Positions 27,393 through 35,793 of a stretch of 64,000 nucleotides of DNA are shown one piece after another. The DNA comes from Clostridium sp. 1001271st1 H5 (lineage in GTDB: Bacteria; Bacillota; Clostridia; Lachnospirales; Lachnospiraceae): the NCBI RefSeq assembly GCF_005845215.1, contig NZ_SPHO01000001.1:481146-545145 (forward strand), given 5' to 3'. Position numbers and translations under genes: made by a program. Every line of letters begins with the position of its first letter. Within the stretch, counting starts at the first letter, position 1. The notes below the pieces were generated by a model. That model saw nothing but the letters and a program-made list of their open reading frames with translations, made no database searches and had not been told where the DNA came from.

Positions 27393-28394
27393 TTAAAAAT
27401 TTGTGGTTTTCCTTTTTATTAAATCAGAGGCGATTGTGGTCCTGCTGGGCACATTAACACCGCTGAAAACCCCCATAAGAGTGTTGATGGTGGTGGTGCA
27501 GAGTGCTTCCACCTTGCTGTCAATGGATGTAATCTCCGGGTCCGTACACCGGGCCAGCAGGGAGTTGTTATAACCGATAATGCTCAGCTCATCGGGAATG
27601 GAGATGCCGGCTGTGTGGGCATATTTCACAGCGCCCACGGCCAGGGAATCATCGGAGGTGACCACTGCATCGAATTCCAATCCCTCGTTACGAAGGGACA
27701 GCAGCAGGTCCCTGGCGGCCTCTATATCCTTGGGACACTGGCGGATGAGTTCGCTGCAGGGCGCAATACCCTTTTCCTTCAGGGCGTCCTTGTATCCCTC
27801 CAGTTTATTGACTCCGCTGTAGGAATAGCTGGTGTACACATACAGGATACGCCTGCGTCCCGAGGAGAGCAGCTGGCTGACAGCGCCGTACACGGCCGCG
27901 CGGTCGTCGCAGACCGTGCTGTAGATATTCTCACCTTCCAGAAAGCCGTTGACCAGCATGATGGGAAGGTCGGAAGCAGCCTCAATGATATAGGCGTTAT
28001 CCTTGGCCCGCATCTCCACAAACTTGGAACCGGCCAGGATGATGGCATCCACCCGCTTGGAACGCAGCAAATCAAAATACTTCTGCTTGGCGTCCAGGTC
28101 ATAGCCGGTGCAGCAGAGGATGGCGTCGTAACCGTGGGAGCGGAGTCCGCGTTCCAGATAGTAAATGGCGCCCGCCAGGTATGGGTCCGACGAATCGGAA
28201 CACATGATTCCGATGGTCTGCATGGTATTCAGTCCCAGGCCTCTGGCGAACACATTAGGAGTATAACCCAACTCGTCCATAACTTTCAAGACCTTTTCTC
28301 TGGTCTTTTCACTGACATTGGGATTTCCATTGAGTACTCTGGACACAGTGGCGATGGATACCCCCGCATGTTCAGAAACATCATATATATTCAT
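27393..28394 (-). CDS. LacI-family repressor of the hexuronate locus
   Basis: 333 aa. The N-terminal helix-turn-helix reads NIYDVSEHAGVSIATVSRVL followed by NGNPNVSEKTREKV, and a periplasmic-binding-type effector domain makes up the rest. It is transcribed away from uxaA and upstream of uxaC. TGTAAGCGCTTACA, a typical LacI-type symmetric site, lies just before its own gene and a near-identical site lies before uxaA, so it probably represses both directions. The effector is likely a hexuronate or pathway intermediate; it may act like UxuR/ExuR or KdgR despite a different family. Confidence 0.9.
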   Translation of the reverse strand: MNIYDVSEHAGVSIATVSRVLNGNPNVSEKTREKVLKVMDELGYTPNVFARGLGLNTMQTIGIMCSDSSDPYLAGAIYYLERGLRSHGYDAILCCTGYDLDAKQKYFDLLRSKRVDAIILAGSKFVEMRAKDNAYIIEAASDLPIMLVNGFLEGENIYSTVCDDRAAVYGAVSQLLSSGRRRILYVYTSYSYSGVNKLEGYKDALKEKGIAPCSELIRQCPKDIEAARDLLLSLRNEGLEFDAVVTSDDSLAVGAVKYAHTAGISIPDELSIIGYNNSLLARCTDPEITSIDSKVEALCTTTINTLMGVFSGVNVPSRTTIASDLIKRKTTNF

Positions 28395-28411
28395 AAACTA
28401 ACCTCACATTC

Positions 28412-28425
28412 TGTAAGCGCTTACA
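28412..28425. promoter_or_regulatory. LacI-type operator near uxaC/repressor promoter
   Basis: A perfect 14-bp palindrome TGTAAGCGCTTACA. It lies just downstream of the minus-strand -10 (28436-28441), covering about +4 to +17 of that transcript, a classic repression position. Confidence 0.88.
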
Positions 28426-28435
28426 AGCTAAGTAC

Positions 28436-28464
28436 ATTATACATATTCCGCGTAGATAATGCAA
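28436..28464 (-). promoter_or_regulatory. Promoter of repressor-uxaC transcript
   Basis: Read on the minus strand: TTGCAT (28464-28459), 17 nt, TATAAT (28441-28436). Start expected near 28429. Confidence 0.8.
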
Positions 28465-28482
28465 TACTTTTCTATTTTTTTA

Positions 28483-28511
28483 TTGACTTCTGACCGGAAA
28501 ATGAGTAGAAT
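28483..28511 (+). promoter_or_regulatory. uxaA promoter
   Basis: TTGACT (28483-28488), 17 nt, TAGAAT (28506-28511). Start expected near 28518, inside the adjoining operator. Confidence 0.82.
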
Positions 28512-28513
28512 AA

Positions 28514-28529
28514 TTGTAAGCACTTACAA
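28514..28529. promoter_or_regulatory. LacI-type operator near uxaA promoter
   Basis: TTGTAAGCACTTACAA is symmetric except for the central CA pair and shares the TGTAAGC half with the operator at 28412. It begins 3 nt after the uxaA -10 and so covers the transcription start. Confidence 0.87.
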
Positions 28530-28600
28530 AAATAAACCACGAAACAGCATACCAGAACAGGCACGCAGAATCAAAGAAAACAAAGATGATAGGAGAATGA

Positions 28601-30088
28601 ATGGCCATGCAGGATATTGTAAAAATTCATGAAAACGACAATGTAGCGGTTGCGCTGCGTCCCCTTGCAAAGGGTGAGACAATGGGTAAGGCAGGTGCAG
28701 AGGTCTGCCTCCGGGAGGATATACCCCAGGGACACAAGTTTGCCTTAAGGCCCATAAAGGCCGGGGAGGAAGTGGTGAAGTACGGCTTCCGAATCGGTTA
28801 CGCGAAAGAGGACATAGAAGCAGGAGCCTGGGTCCATGTCCACAATGTGAAGACGGCCCTGGGAGACGTGCTTACTTATGATTATAATCCCCAGGAAAAT
28901 GATGTGGCTCCTACGGAACACGCATATTTTGAGGGGTACCGCAGGCCGGACGGAAAGGCAGGCATCCGCAACGAGATATGGATTATCCCCACGGTAGGCT
29001 GTGTCAACTCCATTGCCAAGGCTCTTGAGAGCCAGGCCAGACAGCTGGTGGGCGGCAATGTGGAGGATGTGATTGCATTTCCCCATCCCTACGGATGTTC
29101 CCAGATGGGGGACGACCAGGAGAACACCAGAAAGGTGCTGGCGGACATGATTCACCATCCCAACGCCGGCGGCGTGCTGGTGCTTGGACTGGGGTGCGAG
29201 AACAGCAATATTCCAGTGCTCATGGACTATATCGGAGCGTACGACGAGGACCGCGTGAAGTTCCTTCAGTGTCAGGATGTGGAGGATGAGATGGAGACTG
29301 CCATGGGCCTTCTTAAGGAGCTGGCAGCCTATGCAGGCGCATTTTCCAGGGAAAAGATAGATGCCAGCGAGCTCATCATCGGTATGAAGTGCGGCGGCTC
29401 CGACGGACTGTCCGGCATCACGGCCAATCCCGTGGTAGGCGCGTTTTCCGATTTGCTGGTAAGCAAGGGCGGAACCACCATTCTGACGGAGGTGCCTGAG
29501 ATGTTCGGTGCGGAAACCCTTCTCATGAACCGCTGCGCCACTCCGGAGCTGTTTGAGAAGACCGTTGACCTGATTAATAATTTTAAGAATTATTTTACCA
29601 GCCACAACCAGACCATCTATGAAAACCCTTCCCCAGGCAATAAAAAGGGAGGCATCTCCACCCTGGAGGACAAGTCCCTGGGGTGTACCCAGAAGTCGGG
29701 AAGCGCCCTTGTCAGGGGAGTGCTGGAATACGGCGAGCCGGTGAAGGTAAAGGGTCTGAACCTTTTAAGCGCCCCTGGCAATGACCTGGTGGCCTCCACG
29801 GCACTGGCTGTGTCGGGCGCCCACATCGTGCTCTTTACAACCGGAAGGGGAACCCCCTTTGCATCACCGGTTCCTACGGTCAAGATATCCAGCAACTCCA
29901 GACTTGCCGGCCATAAGGATAACTGGATTGACTTTAACGCAGGCCGCATGGTGGAGGATATGACCAAGGAAGAGCTGGCAGAGGAGCTGCTTAACTATGT
30001 GCTGTCTGTTGCGTCCGGCAGGAAGGTCAAGTCAGAGGAGGCCGGATTCCATGATATGGCTATTTTCAAACAAGGTGTGACTCTGTAG
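28601..30088 (+). CDS. uxaA: Altronate dehydratase
   Basis: Dehydrates D-altronate to 2-keto-3-deoxygluconate (KDG). The 495-aa protein joins an N-terminal SAF domain (about 1-95; VHVHNVKT) to the UxaA C-terminal domain (EGYRRPDGKAGIRNEIWIIP; HPYGCSQMGDD; LGLGCENSNIP; MKCGGSDGLSGITANP). AGGAGA precedes two candidate starts, ATG 28601 and ATG 28607; they differ by two residues. It is divergent from the repressor-uxaC unit with operators on both sides. The intermediate oxidoreductase uxaB is not in the window. Confidence 0.94.
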   Translation: MAMQDIVKIHENDNVAVALRPLAKGETMGKAGAEVCLREDIPQGHKFALRPIKAGEEVVKYGFRIGYAKEDIEAGAWVHVHNVKTALGDVLTYDYNPQENDVAPTEHAYFEGYRRPDGKAGIRNEIWIIPTVGCVNSIAKALESQARQLVGGNVEDVIAFPHPYGCSQMGDDQENTRKVLADMIHHPNAGGVLVLGLGCENSNIPVLMDYIGAYDEDRVKFLQCQDVEDEMETAMGLLKELAAYAGAFSREKIDASELIIGMKCGGSDGLSGITANPVVGAFSDLLVSKGGTTILTEVPEMFGAETLLMNRCATPELFEKTVDLINNFKNYFTSHNQTIYENPSPGNKKGGISTLEDKSLGCTQKSGSALVRGVLEYGEPVKVKGLNLLSAPGNDLVASTALAVSGAHIVLFTTGRGTPFASPVPTVKISSNSRLAGHKDNWIDFNAGRMVEDMTKEELAEELLNYVLSVASGRKVKSEEAGFHDMAIFKQGVTL

Positions 30089-30104
30089 GAAAAACAGTGT
30101 GCAT

Positions 30105-30128
30105 GTGACCATTAAATGGTACTTTTTT
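30105..30128 (+). terminator. Probable terminator after uxaA
   Basis: A short stem around ACCAT/ATGGT (loop TAA, flanked by GT/AC with a bulge) leads into seven T residues. The stem is weak, so efficiency is uncertain. Confidence 0.5.
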
Positions 30129-30143
30129 TCATGTAAATTCTTC

Positions 30144-30172
30144 TTGCATCTCCTGCCGGTCTGAGGTATACT
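30144..30172 (+). promoter_or_regulatory. Promoter of the IclR regulator
   Basis: TTGCAT (30144-30149), 17 nt, TATACT (30167-30172). An imperfect palindrome ATATCGTATATACGGATAT (30182-30200) overlaps the expected start, and a copy of the eda operator half-site, ATATGCGAAT, is at 30208-30217. Autoregulation is inferred. Confidence 0.75.
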
Positions 30173-30236
30173 GAGTATTAGATATCGTATATACGGATAT
30201 GAGATGTATATGCGAATGATTGAGCAGGAGGTGTCC

Positions 30237-30998
30237 ATGAAACTAAACAGAACCACGCTGCGCACCGTGGAGATACTGAAACTGGTGTCAAAAAAACCGG
30301 ACGGCATTACCCTGGATGAGATATGCGCAAAGCTGGACATGCCTAAGACCAGCGCTTACGATATTGTGACCACCCTGGTACAGACCGGCATGATTCATGT
30401 GGCAAGGGAGCAGAAGCAGAGATATACCATCGGCCTGACAGCCTACCGGATTGGAATCAATTATACGAACAACCTGGATTTCATCAGCACCATTGACCCG
30501 GTGCTCAAGGCCTTTGCCAGGGAGGTGGGGAAAACTGTGTTCTTTGGAGTCCGTTCCGACGATTCCATTGTATATATCTGCAAGTTTGAACCGGAGAACC
30601 CCATCATTACCACGGCCACCGTGGGAACCAAGAATCCCATTTACTGCACATCCCTGGGAAAGGCCATAATGGCCTACACCGAGGAAGAGGACCGGGACGG
30701 TGTATTGTCCCGCATCAGCTTTAAGAAACACACGGACAGGACAATCTGCACCCGGGAAGCATTTGAGAAAGAGCTGGAGTTTGTGCGGGAAAAGGGATAC
30801 GCCTTTGATGCCAGGGAACTGGAAGAACACATGGAATGTGTAGGAGCACCCGTATTTGGGCAGGATGGTAATGTAATGGGAGCCATCAGCGTCTCCAGTC
30901 TGTATAAACCCACAGAGGATTATGACGCCCTGGGACGCCTGGTAAGCGACAAGGGCGCCCAGCTGTCACGGCTGTTGGGATATATAAGGCATGTATAG
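30237..30998 (+). CDS. IclR-family transcriptional regulator (KdgR-like)
   Basis: 253 aa. A winged helix-turn-helix at about residues 1-65 (RTVEILKLVSKKPDGITLDE; MPKTSAYDIVTTL) precedes the IclR effector domain (TVGTKNPIYCTSLGKAIMAY; YAFDARELEEHMECVGAPVF). ATG 30237 follows AGGAGG with 5 nt spacing. Lying between uxaA and eda, it probably senses KDG or a related acid and acts on eda-kdgK, before which a 16-bp palindrome sharing a half-site with its own leader is found. Confidence 0.9.
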   Translation: MKLNRTTLRTVEILKLVSKKPDGITLDEICAKLDMPKTSAYDIVTTLVQTGMIHVAREQKQRYTIGLTAYRIGINYTNNLDFISTIDPVLKAFAREVGKTVFFGVRSDDSIVYICKFEPENPIITTATVGTKNPIYCTSLGKAIMAYTEEEDRDGVLSRISFKKHTDRTICTREAFEKELEFVREKGYAFDARELEEHMECVGAPVFGQDGNVMGAISVSSLYKPTEDYDALGRLVSDKGAQLSRLLGYIRHV

Positions 30999-31031
30999 GA
31001 AAATAAACTTATATTTTTACCAGTTTTGCTG

Positions 31032-31060
31032 TTGACAAATCATGAGACAGCGATTAGAAT
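31032..31060 (+). promoter_or_regulatory. eda-kdgK promoter
   Basis: TTGACA (31032-31037), 17 nt, TAGAAT (31055-31060), with a start near 31067. Confidence 0.85.
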
Positions 31061-31090
31061 TTAAGTATACAAATCGTAATTATGAAACCG

Positions 31091-31106
31091 ATTCGCATAT
31101 GCGAAT
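31091..31106. promoter_or_regulatory. Palindromic operator in the eda leader
   Basis: ATTCGCATATGCGAAT is a perfect 16-bp palindrome lying about +24 to +40 of the eda transcript, just before the ribosome site. Its ATATGCGAAT half recurs exactly in the iclR leader, so it is the likely IclR-regulator site. Confidence 0.75.
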
Positions 31107-31127
31107 TTAAAGAGAAGGAGAATGAAG

Positions 31128-31778
31128 ATGAAGAAAGAACAAGTTTTAGCAAGAATGAAAGAAGACTGTCTGGTTGCTGTTGTTCGCGCAAAGAACTATG
31201 AGCAGGGTGAGAAGGTAGTTGACGCCATCATTGCAGGCGGAATCAACTTCATCGAGCTTACCATGACCATGGATGACGGAGACCCGGTTGGCTTCATCAA
31301 ACTGATGGCTGAGAAGTATAAAGGCAATGACAAGATTGTAATCGGCGCAGGTACCGTACTGGATCCTGAGACAGCAAGAGCCTGCATTCTGGCCGGCGCC
31401 AACTACATTGTAAGCCCGGGCCTTAACGTAGATACCATCCGTCTGTGCAACCGCTACAGAGTTCCCATGCTGCCAGGCGTCATGACCCCAACCGAGGCCA
31501 TTACCGCTATGGAAGCCGGCTGTGACATCATCAAGATTTTCCCAGGCAATATTGTGGGACCGGCAGCTATCAGCTCCTTCAAGGGACCCCTTCCTCAGGG
31601 TGAGTTCATGCCGTCCGGCGGCGTTGACGTTGACAATGTTGACAAGTGGATTAAGGCCGGCGCTTACGCAGTCGGAACAGGAAGCAGCCTGACAAAGGGC
31701 GCCAAGACAGGTGACTTTGCAGCCGTTACAGCCAAGGCACAGGAGTTCGTTGCAGCAGTTGCAGCAGCAAGGGCATAG
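31128..31778 (+). CDS. eda: KDPG/KHG aldolase
   Basis: Cleaves 2-keto-3-deoxy-6-phosphogluconate to pyruvate and glyceraldehyde-3-phosphate. The 216-aa class I aldolase has the Schiff-base Lys136 in CDIIKIFPG and the general acid/base Glu43 in GGINFIELTM; IGAGTVLD, SPGLN and PGVMTPTEA are family blocks. ATG 31128 is chosen over ATG 31122, which would sit 1 nt from AAGGAG. Codon choice here and in kdgK (more GTT, CTT, GTA) differs from neighbours, suggesting high expression. Confidence 0.95.
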   Translation: MKKEQVLARMKEDCLVAVVRAKNYEQGEKVVDAIIAGGINFIELTMTMDDGDPVGFIKLMAEKYKGNDKIVIGAGTVLDPETARACILAGANYIVSPGLNVDTIRLCNRYRVPMLPGVMTPTEAITAMEAGCDIIKIFPGNIVGPAAISSFKGPLPQGEFMPSGGVDVDNVDKWIKAGAYAVGTGSSLTKGAKTGDFAAVTAKAQEFVAAVAAARA

Positions 31779-31850
31779 ATTAAACCGTACCGTAAGCATC
31801 ATTTCATATATCATGTAAGAAGAGATTAGAGATTAAAGGAGAATCATACA

Positions 31851-32882
31851 ATGGCAAAGATTGTTACCATGGGCGAAATCATGTTAAGATTATCCACCCC
31901 AAACAATGAGAAGTTCATCCAGGCAGACGAGTTCGACATCAACTACGGCGGCGGCGAGGCAAACGTGGCAGTTTCTCTTGCAAACTACGGCCATGAGGCT
32001 GAATTCATCACCGCAGTGCCGGCTAACCCCATTGGAGAGTGCGCAGTGGCTGCACTGAGAAAGTATAATGTGGGTACAAAGCACATTGCCAGAAGCGGCG
32101 AGAGACTGGGCATCTACTTCCTGGAGACAGGCTCTGCCATGAGGGCTTCCAACGTTGTTTACGACCGTGCCCACAGCTCCATCTCCACAGCAACAGCTGA
32201 CCAGTTTAACTTTGATGAAATTTTTGCAGATGCTGACTGGTTCCACTTTACCGGAATCACACCAGCTGTCAGCGATGCGGCCATCGAACTCACCGAGGCA
32301 GCATTAAAGGCAGCCAAGGCACACAATGTGACTGTGTCTGTTGACTTAAACTTCCGTAAGAAACTGTGGTCCTCTGAAAAGGCACAGAAGGTCATGACCA
32401 ATCTGATGCAGTACGTGGATGTATGCATTGGCAACGAAGAAGATGCAGAGAAGGTTCTGGGCTTCAAGCCGGGCAACACCGATGTTACCTCCGGAGAGCT
32501 GGAGCTGGCCGGATATGTTGACATTTTCAACCAGATGGCTGACAAGTTCGGCTTTAAGTACATCATCAGCTCCCTGCGCGAGAGCCACAGCGCTTCCGAC
32601 AACGGCTGGTCCGCATGCATCATGGATGGAAAGACACGTGAGTTCTATCACTCCAGAAAGTACCACATTACACCAATCGTTGACCGTGTAGGCGGCGGCG
32701 ACTCCTTTGCAGCAGGTTTAATCTGCGGCCTGGTGGACGGCAAGGACATGAAGGCAGCCCTGGAGTATGCAGTAGCTGCATCCGCATTAAAGCACACCAT
32801 TCCCGGAGACTTCAACCTGGTGACCAGGGCAGATGTTGAGAATCTGGCCGGCGGCGACGGTTCAGGCCGTGTTCAGAGATAG
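31851..32882 (+). CDS. kdgK: 2-Keto-3-deoxygluconate kinase (PfkB family)
   Basis: Phosphorylates KDG for the adjacent aldolase. The 343-aa ribokinase-fold protein has the N-terminal GGGEANVAVSLANYG substrate region and the C-terminal PfkB signature DRVGGGDSFAAGLICGL with the catalytic Asp. TAAAGGAGAA precedes ATG 31851. It follows eda by 72 nt without a terminator and should be cotranscribed. Confidence 0.9.
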   Translation: MAKIVTMGEIMLRLSTPNNEKFIQADEFDINYGGGEANVAVSLANYGHEAEFITAVPANPIGECAVAALRKYNVGTKHIARSGERLGIYFLETGSAMRASNVVYDRAHSSISTATADQFNFDEIFADADWFHFTGITPAVSDAAIELTEAALKAAKAHNVTVSVDLNFRKKLWSSEKAQKVMTNLMQYVDVCIGNEEDAEKVLGFKPGNTDVTSGELELAGYVDIFNQMADKFGFKYIISSLRESHSASDNGWSACIMDGKTREFYHSRKYHITPIVDRVGGGDSFAAGLICGLVDGKDMKAALEYAVAASALKHTIPGDFNLVTRADVENLAGGDGSGRVQR

Positions 32883-32910
32883 ACCAGGATATTGACAATC
32901 AGACAATCAG

Positions 32911-32948
32911 AGACGGCTAATCCTTTTCAGAGGTATTAGCCGTTTCTT
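32911..32948 (+). terminator. Partial terminator between the two PfkB kinase genes
   Basis: The stem ACGGCTAAT/ATTAGCCGT (9 bp, loop 13 nt) is followed by TTCTTA. It lies between kdgK and the second kinase and may reduce, not block, read-through. Confidence 0.7.
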
Positions 32949-32980
32949 ATATGGTTTCTTATATGAAAAGGAGATATGAT

Positions 32981-34015
32981 ATGGTAGAGACAAACGGCAG
33001 GAATTTCGACCTTCTTACACTGGGACAGGTGCTTCTCAGGCTTTCACCCCCGGATAACGAGCGTCTGTCCAGAGGCGACACCTTTGTCAAGCAGGTGGGC
33101 GGGGCAGAACTGAACGTGGCAGTGGGGGCTGCCCTTCTGGGACTTCACACAGGCGTTATATCCAAACTTCCGGCCCATGATATAGGAAGCTTTATGAAAG
33201 GCAAGATTCGTTCCTTCGGGGTCAGCGACGACTTCTTCATGTATGACCAGTCCCCCGCAGCCAGGGTTGGCATCTACTACTATGAGAACGGTGCTTATCC
33301 CAGAAAGCCAAAAGTGATTTATGACCGCAACCACAGCTCCTTTTTTTCGCTGGATATTGATGAGATACCGGAGGAGGTTTACACGGCTTCCAAATGTTTC
33401 CATACCACAGGCATCACCCTGGCTTTAAATGAAGAAATCCGCGAGACTACCATAGAGATGATTAAGCGGTTCAAGGCAGCGGGCACCCTGGTATCCTTTG
33501 ACGTGAATTTCAGGGGAAATCTGTGGACCGGGGACCAGGCCAGGGAATGTATCCTGCGAATCCTTCCCTATGTGGACATTTTCTTCTGTTCCGAGGACAC
33601 GGCCAGGCTTACCTTCTTAAAGACAGGAACAGCCCGGGAGATGATGAAGAGCTTTACCGAGGAATACCCCATCTCCATCGTGGCTTCCACCCAGAGAATC
33701 GTCCACAGTCCCAAGCGCCATACCTTTGGTTCCCTGATATACGATGCTGCCAAGGATGAATACTTTGAGGAGGAGCCATACCGGGATATCGAGGTGGTGG
33801 ACCGGATTGGCAGCGGCGACGCCTATATATCCGGGGCCCTTTACGGACTGCTCAGCTCGGGCGGTGACTGCGCCAGGGCAGTAGCCTTCGGCAATGCCAC
33901 GGCTGCTGTGAAAAATACCATTCCCGGCGACCTTCCGTCCTCCAACCTGGAAGAGATAGAAACCATTATCCGGGCCCACAACCAGGCTGGCCCCCAGAGT
34001 GAAATGGCTCGGTAA
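32981..34015 (+). CDS. Second PfkB-family sugar kinase, KDG-kinase paralogue
   Basis: 344 aa with the same fold as kdgK (LLRLSPPDNERL; GGAELNVAVGAALLG; DRIGSGDAYISGALYGLL with catalytic Asp). It is clearly diverged from its neighbour, so it probably uses another sugar acid or is a duplicated KDG kinase with different regulation. ATG 32981 follows AAAAGGAG with 7 nt spacing; an upstream in-frame ATG at 32951 lies in the hairpin region. Confidence 0.85.
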   Translation: MVETNGRNFDLLTLGQVLLRLSPPDNERLSRGDTFVKQVGGAELNVAVGAALLGLHTGVISKLPAHDIGSFMKGKIRSFGVSDDFFMYDQSPAARVGIYYYENGAYPRKPKVIYDRNHSSFFSLDIDEIPEEVYTASKCFHTTGITLALNEEIRETTIEMIKRFKAAGTLVSFDVNFRGNLWTGDQARECILRILPYVDIFFCSEDTARLTFLKTGTAREMMKSFTEEYPISIVASTQRIVHSPKRHTFGSLIYDAAKDEYFEEEPYRDIEVVDRIGSGDAYISGALYGLLSSGGDCARAVAFGNATAAVKNTIPGDLPSSNLEEIETIIRAHNQAGPQSEMAR

Positions 34016-34109
34016 AGACCCGGCAAAGATTAAGAAGGATTTGTGTAAACATTTTGTAATATTCGTCATAAGGTTCATTCTAAATTCAGAATTATTAAGA
34101 AATCCTTTA

Positions 34110-34138
34110 TTGGATATGGACGGTAAATGATATATACT
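34110..34138 (+). promoter_or_regulatory. Promoter of the lipoprotein gene
   Basis: TTGGAT (34110-34115), 17 nt, TATACT (34133-34138). The leader carries a 10-bp direct repeat CTTCCGGCGG at 34162 and 34180. Confidence 0.75.
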
Positions 34139-34213
34139 TCTCATACAGACATAACAAGTGCCTTCCGGCGGACTGGCGTCTTCCGGCGGGCCGATGAAAA
34201 GGAGAAGATTATA

Positions 34214-34930
34214 TTGAGAAAATATCATTTATATGCAGTAGGGATTTGTGCAGCCATAGCCCTGGGTGCAGCAGGCTGCTCGGCAAGCGTCAACGCCGAG
34301 ACAACCACCGGCAGTTCCGTGGCAGCTGAAGAGACTAAGGAAGAAACCATTGTGAATGACACCACGGTAGTGGAATCAGTCACCGGAGCCATTGAGAGCA
34401 TGGAGGAGAGCCAGCCTGAGATACCACAGTCCATCCGGATATACGGACCAGTGACAAAGCTGGAGGATGGCAGGCTTTCCATTGACAATCAGTCCGGCAT
34501 GAGCACCAGCGGTGAAATCATTCTCAACGTGGCTGACGATATGACCTATATCCTGGATGCCATGACAGGATTCCCGGCAGCCCTGGAGGATATGAAGGAC
34601 GGGGATACCATTTACGCCTACATAGGGCCGGCCATGACCATGAGCCTTCCGCCCATGACCAATGCCACTATGATTTTCACCAATCTCCCGGCAGATGCCA
34701 AGGCGCCTGATTATGTGGAGGTCAAGTCCATGGTTACGGACGCGTCCACGTCCAAATCCGTGCTGACAGCAGCGGACGGAACCGAGTACACCCTGGCGGA
34801 CGACTGCAACATTTTCCCCTATCTTACCAGGAACATCGTGACCCTGGATGACCTGACCCAGGGGAGGAAATGCGTGGTCTGGTCAGATGATGAGAACACA
34901 GCTTCCAAGATTATGTTATTTGCAGAATAA
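34214..34930 (+). CDS. Small secreted lipoprotein of unknown function
   Basis: 238 aa, not assigned to a named family. The TTG start at 34214 is chosen because AAAAGGAG lies 9 nt before it and it gives a clean signal peptide with lipobox LGAAGC (Cys22); no well-placed ATG exists. After a Ser/Thr/Glu-rich linker (about 25-75), the mature part has two similar beta-rich halves, with GPVTKLEDGRLSIDNQ and EYTLADDCNIFPYLTRNIVTL-type stretches. It is monocistronic, between its own promoter and a bidirectional terminator. Confidence 0.75.
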   Translation: MRKYHLYAVGICAAIALGAAGCSASVNAETTTGSSVAAEETKEETIVNDTTVVESVTGAIESMEESQPEIPQSIRIYGPVTKLEDGRLSIDNQSGMSTSGEIILNVADDMTYILDAMTGFPAALEDMKDGDTIYAYIGPAMTMSLPPMTNATMIFTNLPADAKAPDYVEVKSMVTDASTSKSVLTAADGTEYTLADDCNIFPYLTRNIVTLDDLTQGRKCVVWSDDENTASKIMLFAE

Positions 34931-34962
34931 TTAAAATCCCGCCGGAACAGCGGCAGGACAGG

Positions 34963-35012
34963 AAAAGGGCTGACGCCCGGCATATGAATCAAGCCGGGCA
35001 TCAGCCCTTTTA
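34963..35012. terminator. Bidirectional terminator between lipoprotein and ABC operon
   Basis: The 18-bp stem AAAGGGCTGACGCCCGGC/GCCGGGCATCAGCCCTTT has one mismatch, an 11-nt loop and T-rich tails in both directions. It serves both convergent units. Confidence 0.92.
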
Positions 35013-35019
35013 TTCCGGT

Positions 35020-35793
35020 CTAATTTCCGCATTCAATGCTGATTTCATTGAACTTTTCCAGAATGTCGTCAATACAGAGCGCCTGTTTTTCCTTATCTTC
35101 TTTGTCTACCACGGCGCGGCCCTGATGCATCATCAGGAGGCGGTCCCCATACTCCACGGCGTAGCGCAGGTTATGGGTGACCATGATGGTGGTCAGCTTC
35201 TTCTCCTTTACAATCTTTCCGGTCAGTTCCATGATAGTCTCAGCCGTCTTGGGGTCCAGGGCAGCAGTGTGCTCGTCTAAAATCAGAAACTCAATGGGAG
35301 TCATGGTGGACATGAGAAGAGCCATGGCCTGGCGCTGCCCGCCGGAGAGGACGCCCACCTTCACATCCATTTTATCCTCCAGGCCCAGCCCAAGGGAGCG
35401 GAGGGATTCGCGGTAATATTCCAGCCTTTGCCGGTTGGTTCCCGGTCTCAGGTTGAAGGCCTTTCCCTTGTTGTCAGCCAGGGACATGTTCTCCAGTATG
35501 GTCATGGTAGGACAGGTGCCCATGGCCGGATTCTGATAAACGCGTCCTATACGGCGCTGACGCTTGTATTCAGGAATCCGGGTGATATCCTTTCCTCCGA
35601 TTATGATTTGTCCCTCGTCCAGGGGGATGCTGCCGCAGATAATGTTTAAAAGGGATGTCTTGCCGGAGCCGTTGCTTCCCACCACGGACACGAACTGATG
35701 GTCCTTTATGGTCAGGCTGAAATCCTCAAACAGGCACATTTCATTGACTGTACCGGCATTGTAATATTTATTGATATGCTTCAGCTCAAGCAT
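35020..35793 (-). CDS. ABC transporter ATPase (tryptophan-type importer)
   Basis: 257-aa ATPase with Walker A GSNGSGKTSLL, signature LSGGQRQAMALLM and Walker B FLILDEHTAALDP. It belongs to the three-gene importers with a PF04392-type binding protein. It overlaps the permease gene by 8 nt. The tryptophan T-box at the head of the operon points to tryptophan or a precursor as substrate. Confidence 0.9.
   Translation of the reverse strand: MLELKHINKYYNAGTVNEMCLFEDFSLTIKDHQFVSVVGSNGSGKTSLLNIICGSIPLDEGQIIIGGKDITRIPEYKRQRRIGRVYQNPAMGTCPTMTILENMSLADNKGKAFNLRPGTNRQRLEYYRESLRSLGLGLEDKMDVKVGVLSGGQRQAMALLMSTMTPIEFLILDEHTAALDPKTAETIMELTGKIVKEKKLTTIMVTHNLRYAVEYGDRLLMMHQGRAVVDKEDKEKQALCIDDILEKFNEISIECGN

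Noticed and set aside
27615-28493. Plus-strand frame (292 codons) opposite the LacI-type gene and across its promoter
   Set aside because: It would run through both the repressor coding sequence and its operator; the LacI-family protein is unmistakable.
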